64,000 nt of DNA from Pseudoduganella lurida. GTDB lineage: Bacteria; Pseudomonadota; Gammaproteobacteria; Burkholderiales; Burkholderiaceae_D. Location: positions 248,001-312,000 of the forward strand of contig NZ_VLLB01000006.1 in assembly GCF_007830455.1 (NCBI RefSeq), read 5' to 3'. The notes below the pieces were generated by a model that searched no databases, was not told the DNA's origin, and saw only the letters and a program-made list of their open reading frames with translations. This document shows, piece after piece, positions 17,812-25,106 of the stretch; position 1 is the first letter of the stretch; every line of letters starts with the position of its first letter. Both the position numbers and the translations under genes were made by a program.

Positions 17812-18804
17812 ATGTCCGGTCTTGGTGGTCTCAACAAATCCCCGAACGGTGTCGTCATCGGCCTCGCGCAACTGCAGCTGCCCGATCCGCACACCCGCGA
17901 AGCACTGGCCGCGCAGGTCGACAAGGTCGTTGCGATGGTCGGCAAGGCGCGCCGCTCGTCGAACGCGATGGACCTGATCGTGTTTCCCGAATACTCGCTG
18001 CATGGCCTGTCGATGGACACGAATCCGGAGATCATGTGCCGGCTCGACGGCCCGGAAGTGGCCGCGCTGCGCCAGGCCTGCATCGATCACCGCATCTGGG
18101 GCTGCTTCTCCATCATGGAGTACAACCCGGACGGCAATCCGTACAACACGGGCCTGATCTTCGATGACCAGGGCGAGATGAAGCTGTACTACCGCAAGCT
18201 GCATCCCTGGGTGCCGGTCGAGCCCTGGGAGCCGGGCAACCTGGGCATCCCCGTCTGCGACGGTCCGAACGGCAGCAAGCTGGCGCTCATCATCTGCCAC
18301 GACGGCATGTTCCCGGAGATGGCGCGCGAGTGCGCCTACAAGGGTGTCGAGATCATGCTCCGCACGGCCGGGTACACGACGCCGATCCGCCACAGCTGGA
18401 AGATCACCAACCAGGCCAACGCGTTCTGCAACCTGATGCAGACGGCCAGCGTGTGCATGTGCGGCTCGGACGGCACCTTCGATTCGATGGGCGAGGCGAT
18501 GTTCGTGAATTTCGACGGCGTGCCGCTCGTCGAAGGCAATGGCCGCGCCGATGAAATCGTCACCTGCGAGCTGCGCCCGGACCTGGTGCGCGAAGCCCGC
18601 GTCCACTGGGGCGTGGAAAACAATATCTACCAGTTCGGCCACCGCGCCTATGTCGCCGTGAAGGGCGGCGCGCAGGACTGCCCCTACACCTATATGCACG
18701 ACCTGGCCAAGGGAGAATATCGCCTGCCGTGGGAAGACGATGTCGTCCACAAGGATGGCAGCGCGTTCGGCTACGCGCCACCGACCCGCACTTTCAAGGG
18801 CTGA
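17812..18804 (+). CDS. formamidase-like nitrilase superfamily amidohydrolase
   Basis: A 330-aa enzyme close to formamidase AmiF, which hydrolyses formamide to formate and ammonia. The catalytic triad is intact: E60 (IVFPEYSLHG), K129 (YYRKLHPW) and C162 (ALIICHDGMFPE). NPYNTGLIFDDQGE and WGVENNIYQFGHRGYV-like segments also match AmiF. AAGGAA precedes the ATG. It sits between importer permeases and a biuret hydrolase, so its real substrate may be a formyl-ureide or short amide rather than free formamide. Aliphatic amidase AmiE is the other possibility. Confidence 0.85.
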   Translation: MSGLGGLNKSPNGVVIGLAQLQLPDPHTREALAAQVDKVVAMVGKARRSSNAMDLIVFPEYSLHGLSMDTNPEIMCRLDGPEVAALRQACIDHRIWGCFSIMEYNPDGNPYNTGLIFDDQGEMKLYYRKLHPWVPVEPWEPGNLGIPVCDGPNGSKLALIICHDGMFPEMARECAYKGVEIMLRTAGYTTPIRHSWKITNQANAFCNLMQTASVCMCGSDGTFDSMGEAMFVNFDGVPLVEGNGRADEIVTCELRPDLVREARVHWGVENNIYQFGHRAYVAVKGGAQDCPYTYMHDLAKGEYRLPWEDDVVHKDGSAFGYAPPTRTFKG

Positions 18805-18808
18805 CACC

Positions 18809-19501
18809 ATGAGCACCGAACGCCACATCCACGCCGAGCCCTATCCCTGGCCCTACGACGGCAGCCTGGCGCCGCACAACACGGCGCTCGTCATCATCGA
18901 CATGCAGACCGACTTCTGCGGCGTGGGCGGCTATGTCGACACGATGGGCTACGACCTGTCGCTGACGCGCGCGCCGATCGAACCGATCAAGGCCGTGCTG
19001 GCAAAGATGCGTGAACAGGGCTATCACATCATCCACACCCGCGAAGGCCACCGCCCCGACCTCTCGGACCTGCCGGCCAACAAGCGCTGGCGTTCCCAGC
19101 GCATCGGCGCCGGCATCGGCGATGCGGGGCCCTGCGGCCGCATCCTCGTGCGCGGCGAACCCGGTTGGGAAATCATCGAGGAGCTAGCGCCGCTGCCGGG
19201 CGAAGTCATCATCGACAAGCCGGGCAAGGGTTCGTTCTATGCCACGGACCTGGAGATGGTGCTGCACACGCGCGGCATCCGCAACCTCATCCTGACCGGC
19301 ATCACGACGGACGTGTGCGTGCATACGACGATGCGCGATGCGAACGACCGCGGCTTCGAGTGCGTGCTGCTGGCCGACTGCTGCGGCGCCACCGACCATG
19401 GCAACCACCTGGCCGCGCTGCACATGATCAGGATGCAGGGCGGCGTGTTCGGCGCCGTGTCCGACTCCGGCGCCCTGCTCGCCACGCTGGGCCAGGAATG
19501 A
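18809..19501 (+). CDS. biuH: biuret amidohydrolase (isochorismatase-like cysteine hydrolase)
   Basis: A 230-aa cysteine hydrolase that converts biuret to allophanate and ammonia. The catalytic triad D31 (VIIDMQTDFCG), K137 (IIDKPGKGSF) and C170 (GITTDVCVHT) matches the published BiuH triad (D36, K142, C175, from memory) with a constant offset of 5. The substrate-binding Q215 of BiuH corresponds to Q210 in RMQGGVFG. The YPWPY and GYHIIHTREGHRPDL segments also match my recollection of that family. Its product is the substrate of AtzF in the same island. It starts 4 bp after the formamidase stop. Confidence 0.87.
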   Translation: MSTERHIHAEPYPWPYDGSLAPHNTALVIIDMQTDFCGVGGYVDTMGYDLSLTRAPIEPIKAVLAKMREQGYHIIHTREGHRPDLSDLPANKRWRSQRIGAGIGDAGPCGRILVRGEPGWEIIEELAPLPGEVIIDKPGKGSFYATDLEMVLHTRGIRNLILTGITTDVCVHTTMRDANDRGFECVLLADCCGATDHGNHLAALHMIRMQGGVFGAVSDSGALLATLGQE

Positions 19502-19514
19502 ACGGAGAAGCGCC

Positions 19515-21062
19515 ATGCACGCCATGAAACTGGAAACCTACGAGGCCGGCAAGTCGTTCGGCGACTTCCGCGCGCTGGACGGCGTGTCGATCAAGGTGGC
19601 CGCCGGCACCGTGCACGCGCTGCTGGGCGAAAACGGCGCCGGCAAGAGCACGCTGGTGAAAGGGCTGATCGGCTACGCGCCGCTCGACCAGGGCGCGGTC
19701 ATGCTGGACAACCGCGAACACGCCGTCGACAGCCCGCGCACCGCGCACGCGCTGGGCATCGGCATGGTGTATCAGCACTTCACGCTGGCGCCGGGCATGA
19801 CGGTGGCGGAAAACCTGCTGCTTGCGCGCGGCCGGCTGCCATGGCGCATCGGCTGGAAGAAGGAACGGGCCGAACTGACGGCGTTCATGGACTCGATGCC
19901 CTTCCGCCTGCCGCTCGACCGCCTGTGCGGCAGCCTGGCGGCCGGCGAGAAGCAGAAGCTCGAGATCCTCAAGCAGCTGTACCTGAAGCGCCGCTTCCTG
20001 ATCCTCGACGAACCGACCTCCGTGCTGACGCCGCAGGAAGCGCAGGAAGTGCTGGGCCTGGTGCGCGACCTGGCGCACCAGGGCGAGCTGACGGTGCTGA
20101 TGATCACCCATAAATTCCATGAAGTGAGCGCGTTTGCCGATGCGGTCACCGTCCTGCGCAAGGGCAGGCAGGTCGGCGATGCGCTGGTGGCCGACACCAC
20201 GCCCGACCTGCTGGCCTCGTGGATGATGGGCGAAGCGCGCATCGCTGCCGTACCGGCGCCGCGCACGCCGGTCCCGGCGGAGGCGCCGGTGGGCCTGCAC
20301 GTTGATGACCTGTCGGTGCAGGGCGACCGTGGCGAGGCGGCGGTCTCGAACGTGTCGCTGCAGATCCGCAGGGGCGAGATCGTGGGCATCGCCGGCATCT
20401 CCGGCAATGGCCAGAAGGAGCTGGTGGAAGCGCTGCTGGGCCAGCGCGCGCCGAGTGGCGGCACCGTGTCCGTCAACGGCATGCCGTATCGCGGCACCCG
20501 TGCGGAAATCCGCGCGCGGCGCGTGTTCGCACTGCCCGAGGAGCCGCTGCACAACGCGTGCATCGCCGGCATGAGCGTGGCGGAGAACATGGCGCTGCGC
20601 GACTTCGATTTCGATGCCGGGCGCGGCCGCCGCCGCTGGCTCGTCGACCGCGCCGGCATGATGGCGCGGGCCCGCCAGCTGATCGCCGCCTTCAACGTCA
20701 GGCCGCCGCTGCCGCAGCGGCCGATCGGCACGCTCTCCGGCGGCAATGTGCAGCGTGCCGTGCTGGCCCGCGAGCTGGCCACCGGGGCGGATGTGCTGAT
20801 CGCCGCCAATCCCGTCTTCGGCCTCGACTTCAAGGCGGTGGCCGACATCCACGCGCGCATCGTCGCCACGCGCGAACACGGCGCGGCCGTGCTGCTGGTG
20901 AGCGAGGACCTGGATGAACTGATCGAACTGTCGGACCGCCTGGTGGTGATCGCCGAGGGCCGCATCGTGTACGAATGCGCGGCGCGCGATGCCGACCGCG
21001 CCGTGCTGGGGCGCCATATGGCCAGCCACGGCGCAGCGCACCCGCTGGAGAAAGCCGCATGA
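19515..21062 (+). CDS. ABC transporter ATPase with two nucleotide-binding domains
   Basis: A 515-aa fused ATPase of the sugar/nucleoside (RbsA-like) kind that powers the BMP-type importer. Domain 1 (about 1-245) has Walker A GENGAGKST, Walker B FLILDEPTS and a variant signature LAAGEKQKLEI. Domain 2 (about 258-515) has the degenerate Walker A GISGNGQKEL usual in these proteins and signature LSGGNVQRAVLARELA. GGAGAAG precedes the ATG. The stop overlaps the next start by 4 bp (ATGA). Confidence 0.91.
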   Translation: MHAMKLETYEAGKSFGDFRALDGVSIKVAAGTVHALLGENGAGKSTLVKGLIGYAPLDQGAVMLDNREHAVDSPRTAHALGIGMVYQHFTLAPGMTVAENLLLARGRLPWRIGWKKERAELTAFMDSMPFRLPLDRLCGSLAAGEKQKLEILKQLYLKRRFLILDEPTSVLTPQEAQEVLGLVRDLAHQGELTVLMITHKFHEVSAFADAVTVLRKGRQVGDALVADTTPDLLASWMMGEARIAAVPAPRTPVPAEAPVGLHVDDLSVQGDRGEAAVSNVSLQIRRGEIVGIAGISGNGQKELVEALLGQRAPSGGTVSVNGMPYRGTRAEIRARRVFALPEEPLHNACIAGMSVAENMALRDFDFDAGRGRRRWLVDRAGMMARARQLIAAFNVRPPLPQRPIGTLSGGNVQRAVLARELATGADVLIAANPVFGLDFKAVADIHARIVATREHGAAVLLVSEDLDELIELSDRLVVIAEGRIVYECAARDADRAVLGRHMASHGAAHPLEKAA

Positions 21063-21727
21063 AGCATCTGACCGTCGAAGCGCTGCCCTACCCTTACCGC
21101 TTCGCGCTATCGTCCACCGCGCTGGTCGTCATCGACATGCAGCGCGACTTCGTCGAACCGGGCGGCTTCGGCGAGGCGCTGGGCAATGACGTCACGCCGC
21201 TGGCCGCCATCGTGCCCACTGTCGCCGCACTGCTGGCCTTCGCGCGCGAGAACGGCATGCTGGTGGTGCACACGCGCGAATCGCATCTGCCCGATTTATC
21301 CGACTGTCCGCCGGCCAAGCGTGCACGCGGCAATCCAGTGCTCGGCATCGGCGATACCGGTCCGATGGGCCGCATCCTGGTGCGGGGCGAGCCGGGCAAC
21401 CAGATCCTGCCCGAGGTGGCAACGGTCGACGGCGAGATCGTTATCGACAAACCCGGCAAGGGTGCGTTCTACGCCACCGGCCTGCACGAACTGCTACAGG
21501 AAAGCGGCATCACGCACCTGGTGTTTGCCGGCGTGACGACGGAAGTCTGCGTGCAGACGTCGATGCGCGAAGCGAACGACCGGGGCTACGAATGCCTGCT
21601 GGTGGAGGACGCCACCGCCAGCTATTTCAGCCACTTCAAGGAGGCGACGCTGGCGATGATTTATGCCCAGGGCGGCATCGTGGGCTGGACCGCGCCGCTT
21701 GCTGCGCTGGTGCGCGCCGCAACGTAA
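21059..21727 (+). CDS. second biuret-hydrolase-like cysteine hydrolase (candidate triuret or related ureide hydrolase)
   Basis: A 222-aa paralogue of the biuret hydrolase at 18809. It keeps the triad D26 (VVIDMQRDFV), K131 (VIDKPGKGAF) and C164 (GVTTEVCVQT), and the Gln of the BiuH pocket (Q204 in YAQGGIVG). It differs around residues 31-48 and 83-98, where BiuH has the CGVGGYVDTMGYDLS and NKRWRSQRIGAG segments, so another substrate is likely. Triuret hydrolase (TrtA), described in Herbaspirillum of the same family, belongs to this superfamily and produces carboxybiuret. The gene overlaps the ATPase by 4 bp. The triuret assignment is inference. Confidence 0.75.
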   Translation: MKHLTVEALPYPYRFALSSTALVVIDMQRDFVEPGGFGEALGNDVTPLAAIVPTVAALLAFARENGMLVVHTRESHLPDLSDCPPAKRARGNPVLGIGDTGPMGRILVRGEPGNQILPEVATVDGEIVIDKPGKGAFYATGLHELLQESGITHLVFAGVTTEVCVQTSMREANDRGYECLLVEDATASYFSHFKEATLAMIYAQGGIVGWTAPLAALVRAAT

Positions 21728-21736
21728 AGGAACGAT

Positions 21737-22111
21737 ATGGACATCAACAAGGCGGCCGTCGTCGCCGAGATCGACAGGCTTTTCGACGACTACGAAGCGG
21801 CGCTGCTGCGCAACGACCTCGCCGCGCTCGACCGTTATTTCTGGGAGTCGCCCGCCACTGTGCGCTACGGCGTGGTCGAGAACCTGTATGGCGCGGCGGA
21901 CATTCGTGCGCACCGCCAGCGGCAGTGGACGCCGGTGCACCCCGAACGGCGCATCACCCGGCGCGTGACGACCACCTTCGGCGCAGACATGGGCACCGTC
22001 AGCATCGAGTTCAGCGCACCCGACACGCCGCGCATCGGCCGGCAGATGCAGACCTGGGTGCGCTTTCCGGAGGGCTGGCGGATCGTCGCGGCCCATGTCA
22101 GTATACCGTGA
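21737..22111 (+). CDS. AtzH-like (DUF3225) NTF2-fold protein
   Basis: A 124-aa protein of the SnoaL/NTF2 superfamily. AtzH of Pseudomonas sp. ADP was proposed to convert 1,3-dicarboxyurea to allophanate and needs Tyr22 and Arg46. The matching residues here are Y19 (FDDYEAALLRND) and R43 (ATVRYGVVENLYG), with a constant offset of 3. Neither AtzE nor AtzG is encoded in the window. In this island it may act on carboxybiuret or a similar N-carboxy product. It starts 9 bp after the second cysteine hydrolase. Confidence 0.82.
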   Translation: MDINKAAVVAEIDRLFDDYEAALLRNDLAALDRYFWESPATVRYGVVENLYGAADIRAHRQRQWTPVHPERRITRRVTTTFGADMGTVSIEFSAPDTPRIGRQMQTWVRFPEGWRIVAAHVSIP

Positions 22112-22117
22112 CCTCCG

Positions 22118-22144
22118 GTTACCCTTCAGTTACCTCTCCGTTAC
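22118..22144. repeat. three GTTAC direct repeats, 11-bp period
   Basis: GTTAC starts at 22118, 22129 and 22140, exactly one helical turn apart, in the 44-bp spacer before the GntR gene. Such phasing suits a protein-binding site, for instance for autoregulation. Nothing else supports it. Confidence 0.4.
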
Positions 22145-22155
22145 GGACCGCCCCG

Positions 22156-22833
22156 ATGCCCCAGGCCCCCGCCAACCCGCTTGCCGAACAGGTGTACTGC
22201 CGCCTGAAGGAAGACATCTTCGAGTTCCGCCTGCTGCCGGGCGACCGTTTCACGGAAACCGAGATGGCGGAGCGCTGCGAGGTGTCGCGCACGCCGCTGC
22301 GCGACGCGCTGTTCCGGCTGCAGCGCGAAGGCTACCTGGACGTGGCCTACCGGCGCGGCTGGCAGGTGCGCGCGCTCGACTTCGGGCACTTCGACAATCT
22401 GTACGACCTGCGCATCGTGCTGGAAACGGCCGCGCTGGAGCGCATCTGCCAGGCAGCCGAGCATCCGGCCGAGCTGCTGGAACTGGAGCGCATCTGGCTT
22501 GCGCCCGTGGCCGAGCGGGAGCAGGATGGCAAGATCGTCGCGCAGCTCGACGAACGCTTCCACGCGAGCCTGGTGGCTGCCGCGGGCAACCCGGAAATGA
22601 GCCGCGTGCACGCCGAGCTGACGGACAAGCTGCGCATCATCCGCCGCCTCGACTTCACCCAGGAACAGCGCGTGGACGCCACCTACGAGGAACACGGCAA
22701 GATCGTGGGCCTGCTGCTGCGCCGGAAATTCGCCGAGTCGGCGATGCTGCTGCGTGCTCACATCCAGCAGAGCAAGACCGAAGTGCGCAAGATCACGCTG
22801 CACCGCCTGCACGAGGCGCGGCTGGCCGGTTGA
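22156..22833 (+). CDS. GntR family transcriptional regulator, FCD subfamily
   Basis: A 225-aa regulator. The N-terminal winged helix (about 10-75) has LAEQVYCRLKEDIFEFRLLPGD-type sequence and CEVSRTPLRDALFRLQREGYL. The C-terminal FCD ligand domain (about 80-215) shows LRIVLETAALERI, DERFHASLVAAAGNPEM and the late EEHGKIVGLLL His, the pattern of metal-binding FCD sensors. It closes the island and is the obvious local regulator; the palindrome at 12762-12781 is a candidate target. Confidence 0.9.
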   Translation: MPQAPANPLAEQVYCRLKEDIFEFRLLPGDRFTETEMAERCEVSRTPLRDALFRLQREGYLDVAYRRGWQVRALDFGHFDNLYDLRIVLETAALERICQAAEHPAELLELERIWLAPVAEREQDGKIVAQLDERFHASLVAAAGNPEMSRVHAELTDKLRIIRRLDFTQEQRVDATYEEHGKIVGLLLRRKFAESAMLLRAHIQQSKTEVRKITLHRLHEARLAG

Positions 22834-22868
22834 GCACAGGCCGGCCGCCGCTCCGGTATCATGCGGGG

Positions 22869-23522
22869 ATGAATCAGATTTCCCTTACCTCCTATCGCCC
22901 CTTCATCATCGGCGTCGCCGGCGGCAGCGGCAGCGGCAAGTCCACCGTCTCGCAGCAGGTGCTGGCCTCGTTCGGCACCGACATGGTGTCCGTCGTGATG
23001 CAGGACGACTACTACAACGACCAGTCCGAGCTCACGCCGGAAGTGCGCCGCCAGCAGAACTACGACCATCCGAATGCCTTCGACTGGCCGCTGCTGGTCC
23101 AGCACGTGCAGGCCCTGCGCAACGGCCAGGCGATCGCGATGCCGGAGTATGACTTCACGATCGACAACCGCTCCAACAAGACCATCCCCGTCAAGCCCGC
23201 GCCGGTGATCGTGATCGAAGGCCTGTTCGCCCTGTACGACGCGGACCTGCGCGACATGATGTCGCTGAAGATCTTCGTCGACACCGCCTCGGACGTGCGC
23301 TTCATCCGCCGCATGCAGCGCGACATCAACGAGCGCGGGCGCTCGGTGGAAAGCATCGTCAACCAGTACATGGAAACGGTGCGGCCGATGCACAAGCAGT
23401 TCATCGAGCCGACCAAGCGGCATGCGGACGTCATCCTGCCGCATGGCGCGAATGATCCGGCGGTCGATATCATCACCACCAAGGTGGCCAGCGTCATCGG
23501 TCAGTTGAAACGAGGCAGCTAG
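22869..23522 (+). CDS. udk: uridine kinase
   Basis: A 217-aa P-loop kinase phosphorylating uridine and cytidine in pyrimidine salvage. Walker A is GVAGGSGSGKST, MQDDYYNDQ carries the catalytic Asp, and FDWPLL, EYDFTIDNRS and IVIEGLFAL belong to the uridine kinase family. Full length (E. coli Udk has 213 aa). It lies 35 bp after the GntR gene on the same strand but its product is a housekeeping enzyme; it need not be part of the island. Confidence 0.93.
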   Translation: MNQISLTSYRPFIIGVAGGSGSGKSTVSQQVLASFGTDMVSVVMQDDYYNDQSELTPEVRRQQNYDHPNAFDWPLLVQHVQALRNGQAIAMPEYDFTIDNRSNKTIPVKPAPVIVIEGLFALYDADLRDMMSLKIFVDTASDVRFIRRMQRDINERGRSVESIVNQYMETVRPMHKQFIEPTKRHADVILPHGANDPAVDIITTKVASVIGQLKRGS

Positions 23523-23554
23523 CGACCCAACTGCGGCGGCCCGATCCTGTCGGG

Positions 23555-23896
23555 TCAGCTCTCGGGGTCGTAAGCGAACTCGCGGAGCTCCTGCGCGCAG
23601 CGGCAGGCGGTGGCAATCCTCGCCGCCCATTCGACGGCGGCCTCGCGCGACGGCAGCTCGAGCACGCAGAAGCCGCCATCGAATTCCCTGGTCTGCGGAT
23701 AGGTTCCGTGCGTGGCAGTGCCGCCAGCGGCAACCAGCAGCGGCGCGGCATCCGTGTTGATACCGCCGGCGAATACATACACGCCGGCAGCCTTCGCCTC
23801 GCGGATCACCGCACGGGCCGCGTCGCCAACGGCAGGCAGGTCTTCGGCGGCGACATCCATTGCGGATGCCGGGAAGGAGATCAGGTACTTCGTCAT
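23555..23896 (-). CDS. YCII-related protein
   Basis: A 113-aa YCII/DGPF-type protein starting MTKYLISFPASAMDV. AGVYVFAGGIN and the later EFDGGFCVLELPSREAAVEWAARIA match the family, usually small dimeric proteins with a ferredoxin-like fold and few assigned functions. Members are often found with ECF sigma factors, but none is nearby. A perfect AGGAGG lies 8 bp before the ATG. It converges on udk. Confidence 0.82.
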   Translation of the reverse strand: MTKYLISFPASAMDVAAEDLPAVGDAARAVIREAKAAGVYVFAGGINTDAAPLLVAAGGTATHGTYPQTREFDGGFCVLELPSREAAVEWAARIATACRCAQELREFAYDPES

Positions 23897-23986
23897 CGCT
23901 GCGTCCTCCTGGTAGAAGAATTCGGTCCAGTCTACGCGGCACCTCACCTGCAGGGCAAGCTGTCCGGCGATCGAATCGATCCAGCC

Positions 23987-24026
23987 ATAAAAAAAGCCAC
24001 CGGCTTTGCAGCGGTGGCTTTTTTGT
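23987..24026. terminator. bidirectional rho-independent terminator after rpsI
   Basis: AAAAAAGCCACCG and CGGTGGCTTTTTT flank a short loop, giving a strong stem with A and T runs on the two sides. It lies about 37 bp past the rpsI stop codon. Confidence 0.9.
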
Positions 24027-24062
24027 GGTGGCAGCGCACGGGGCGCTGCACACGGAAACGAA

Positions 24063-24455
24063 TTAACGCTTCGAGAACTGCTTGGCGCGGCGTGCTTTGC
24101 GCAGGCCGACTTTCTTACGCTCGACTTCACGTGCATCGCGCGTCACGAAACCGGCGCGTGCCAGGTCTGGCTTCAGGGCTGCATCGTAGTCGATCAGGGC
24201 GCGGGTGATACCGTGGCGCACTGCACCTGCCTGGCCGGACTCGCCGCCGCCATGCACGTTGACCTTGATGTCGAAACGCTCGACGTTGCCGGTCAGTTCC
24301 AGCGGCTGACGGATCACCATCAGGCCGGTTTCGCGGGAGAAGTATTCCGACGCAGGCTTGCCGTTCACGATGATCTGGCCGGTGCCGACCTTGATGAACA
24401 CGCGAGCCACTGCACTCTTGCGACGGCCGGTGCCGTAGTTGTAGTTACCGATCAT
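24063..24455 (-). CDS. rpsI: 30S ribosomal protein S9
   Basis: A 130-aa S9 protein. It starts MIGNYNYGTGRRKSAVARVF and ends with the basic tail GLRKARRAKQFSKR that reaches the ribosomal P site. HGGGESGQAGAVRHGITRAL is the conserved core. AAGGAAC precedes the ATG. It follows rplM by 9 bp, the universal rplM-rpsI operon. Confidence 0.98.
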   Translation of the reverse strand: MIGNYNYGTGRRKSAVARVFIKVGTGQIIVNGKPASEYFSRETGLMVIRQPLELTGNVERFDIKVNVHGGGESGQAGAVRHGITRALIDYDAALKPDLARAGFVTRDAREVERKKVGLRKARRAKQFSKR

Positions 24456-24464
24456 GTCAGTTCC

Positions 24465-24893
24465 TTAGAATTCGAGTGCTTTGGGTTGCTGGGCAGCGTG
24501 CGGGTGCGAACCTTCGGCGTACACTTTCAGCTTCTTGATCATTGCGTAGCCCAGCGGGCCCTTTGGCAGCATGCCTTTGACGGCCTTTTCCAGGGCACGG
24601 CCCGGGAAGCGCTGTTGCATTTTCAGGAAGTTCGTTTCGTAGATACCGCCCGGGTAGCCGGAGTGACGGTAGTACGTCTTCTCGGTGGCTTTGGTACCGG
24701 TCACGCGCAGTTTGCCTGCATTGATGACGACGATGAAATCGCCCGTGTCGACGTGAGGGGTAAATTCTGGCTTGTGCTTGCCGCGCAGTCGGCGTGCCAC
24801 TTCGCTGGCAACACGGCCGAGGACTTTGTCCGTCGCGTCAATCACGAACCAGTCGCGCTGGACTTCATGGCCCTTAGCGGAAAAAGTTTTCAT
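24465..24893 (-). CDS. rplM: 50S ribosomal protein L13
   Basis: A 142-aa L13 protein starting MKTFSAKGHEVQRDWFVIDA. The core motifs include GRVASEVARRLRGKHKPEF, DTGDFIVVINA and the end of the domain MLPKGPLGYAMIKKLKVYAG-like region. The start at 24893 matches the family; a start 12 codons upstream has no support. A good promoter lies 110 bp upstream. It is co-transcribed with rpsI. Confidence 0.98.
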   Translation of the reverse strand: MKTFSAKGHEVQRDWFVIDATDKVLGRVASEVARRLRGKHKPEFTPHVDTGDFIVVINAGKLRVTGTKATEKTYYRHSGYPGGIYETNFLKMQQRFPGRALEKAVKGMLPKGPLGYAMIKKLKVYAEGSHPHAAQQPKALEF

Positions 24894-25003
24894 GTTTGAC
24901 TTCCTAATGAAGAATGTATAAACGCTCAAATGGTGGTTCCGCCATTGACATCGACGGACGCAGCCTTGTTGTTGACTTTTCCTGAGCGAACGGAAAGCCG
25001 GCG

Positions 25004-25033
25004 ATTATAGCGCAGCCTTCGAAGCCGGGTCAA
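25004..25033 (-). promoter_or_regulatory. sigma70-type promoter of rplM-rpsI
   Basis: On the - strand TTGACC (25033-25028), an 18-bp spacer and a perfect TATAAT (25009-25004) give a strong promoter, leaving a leader of about 100 nt before rplM. Confidence 0.75.
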
Positions 25034-25106
25034 GCCGTTGCTGCGTGTGTTGCTCCGTATGCAATGTCACGCTAGACTGGCCCACCGCGATCGTCGAGAG
25101 GCCCCA

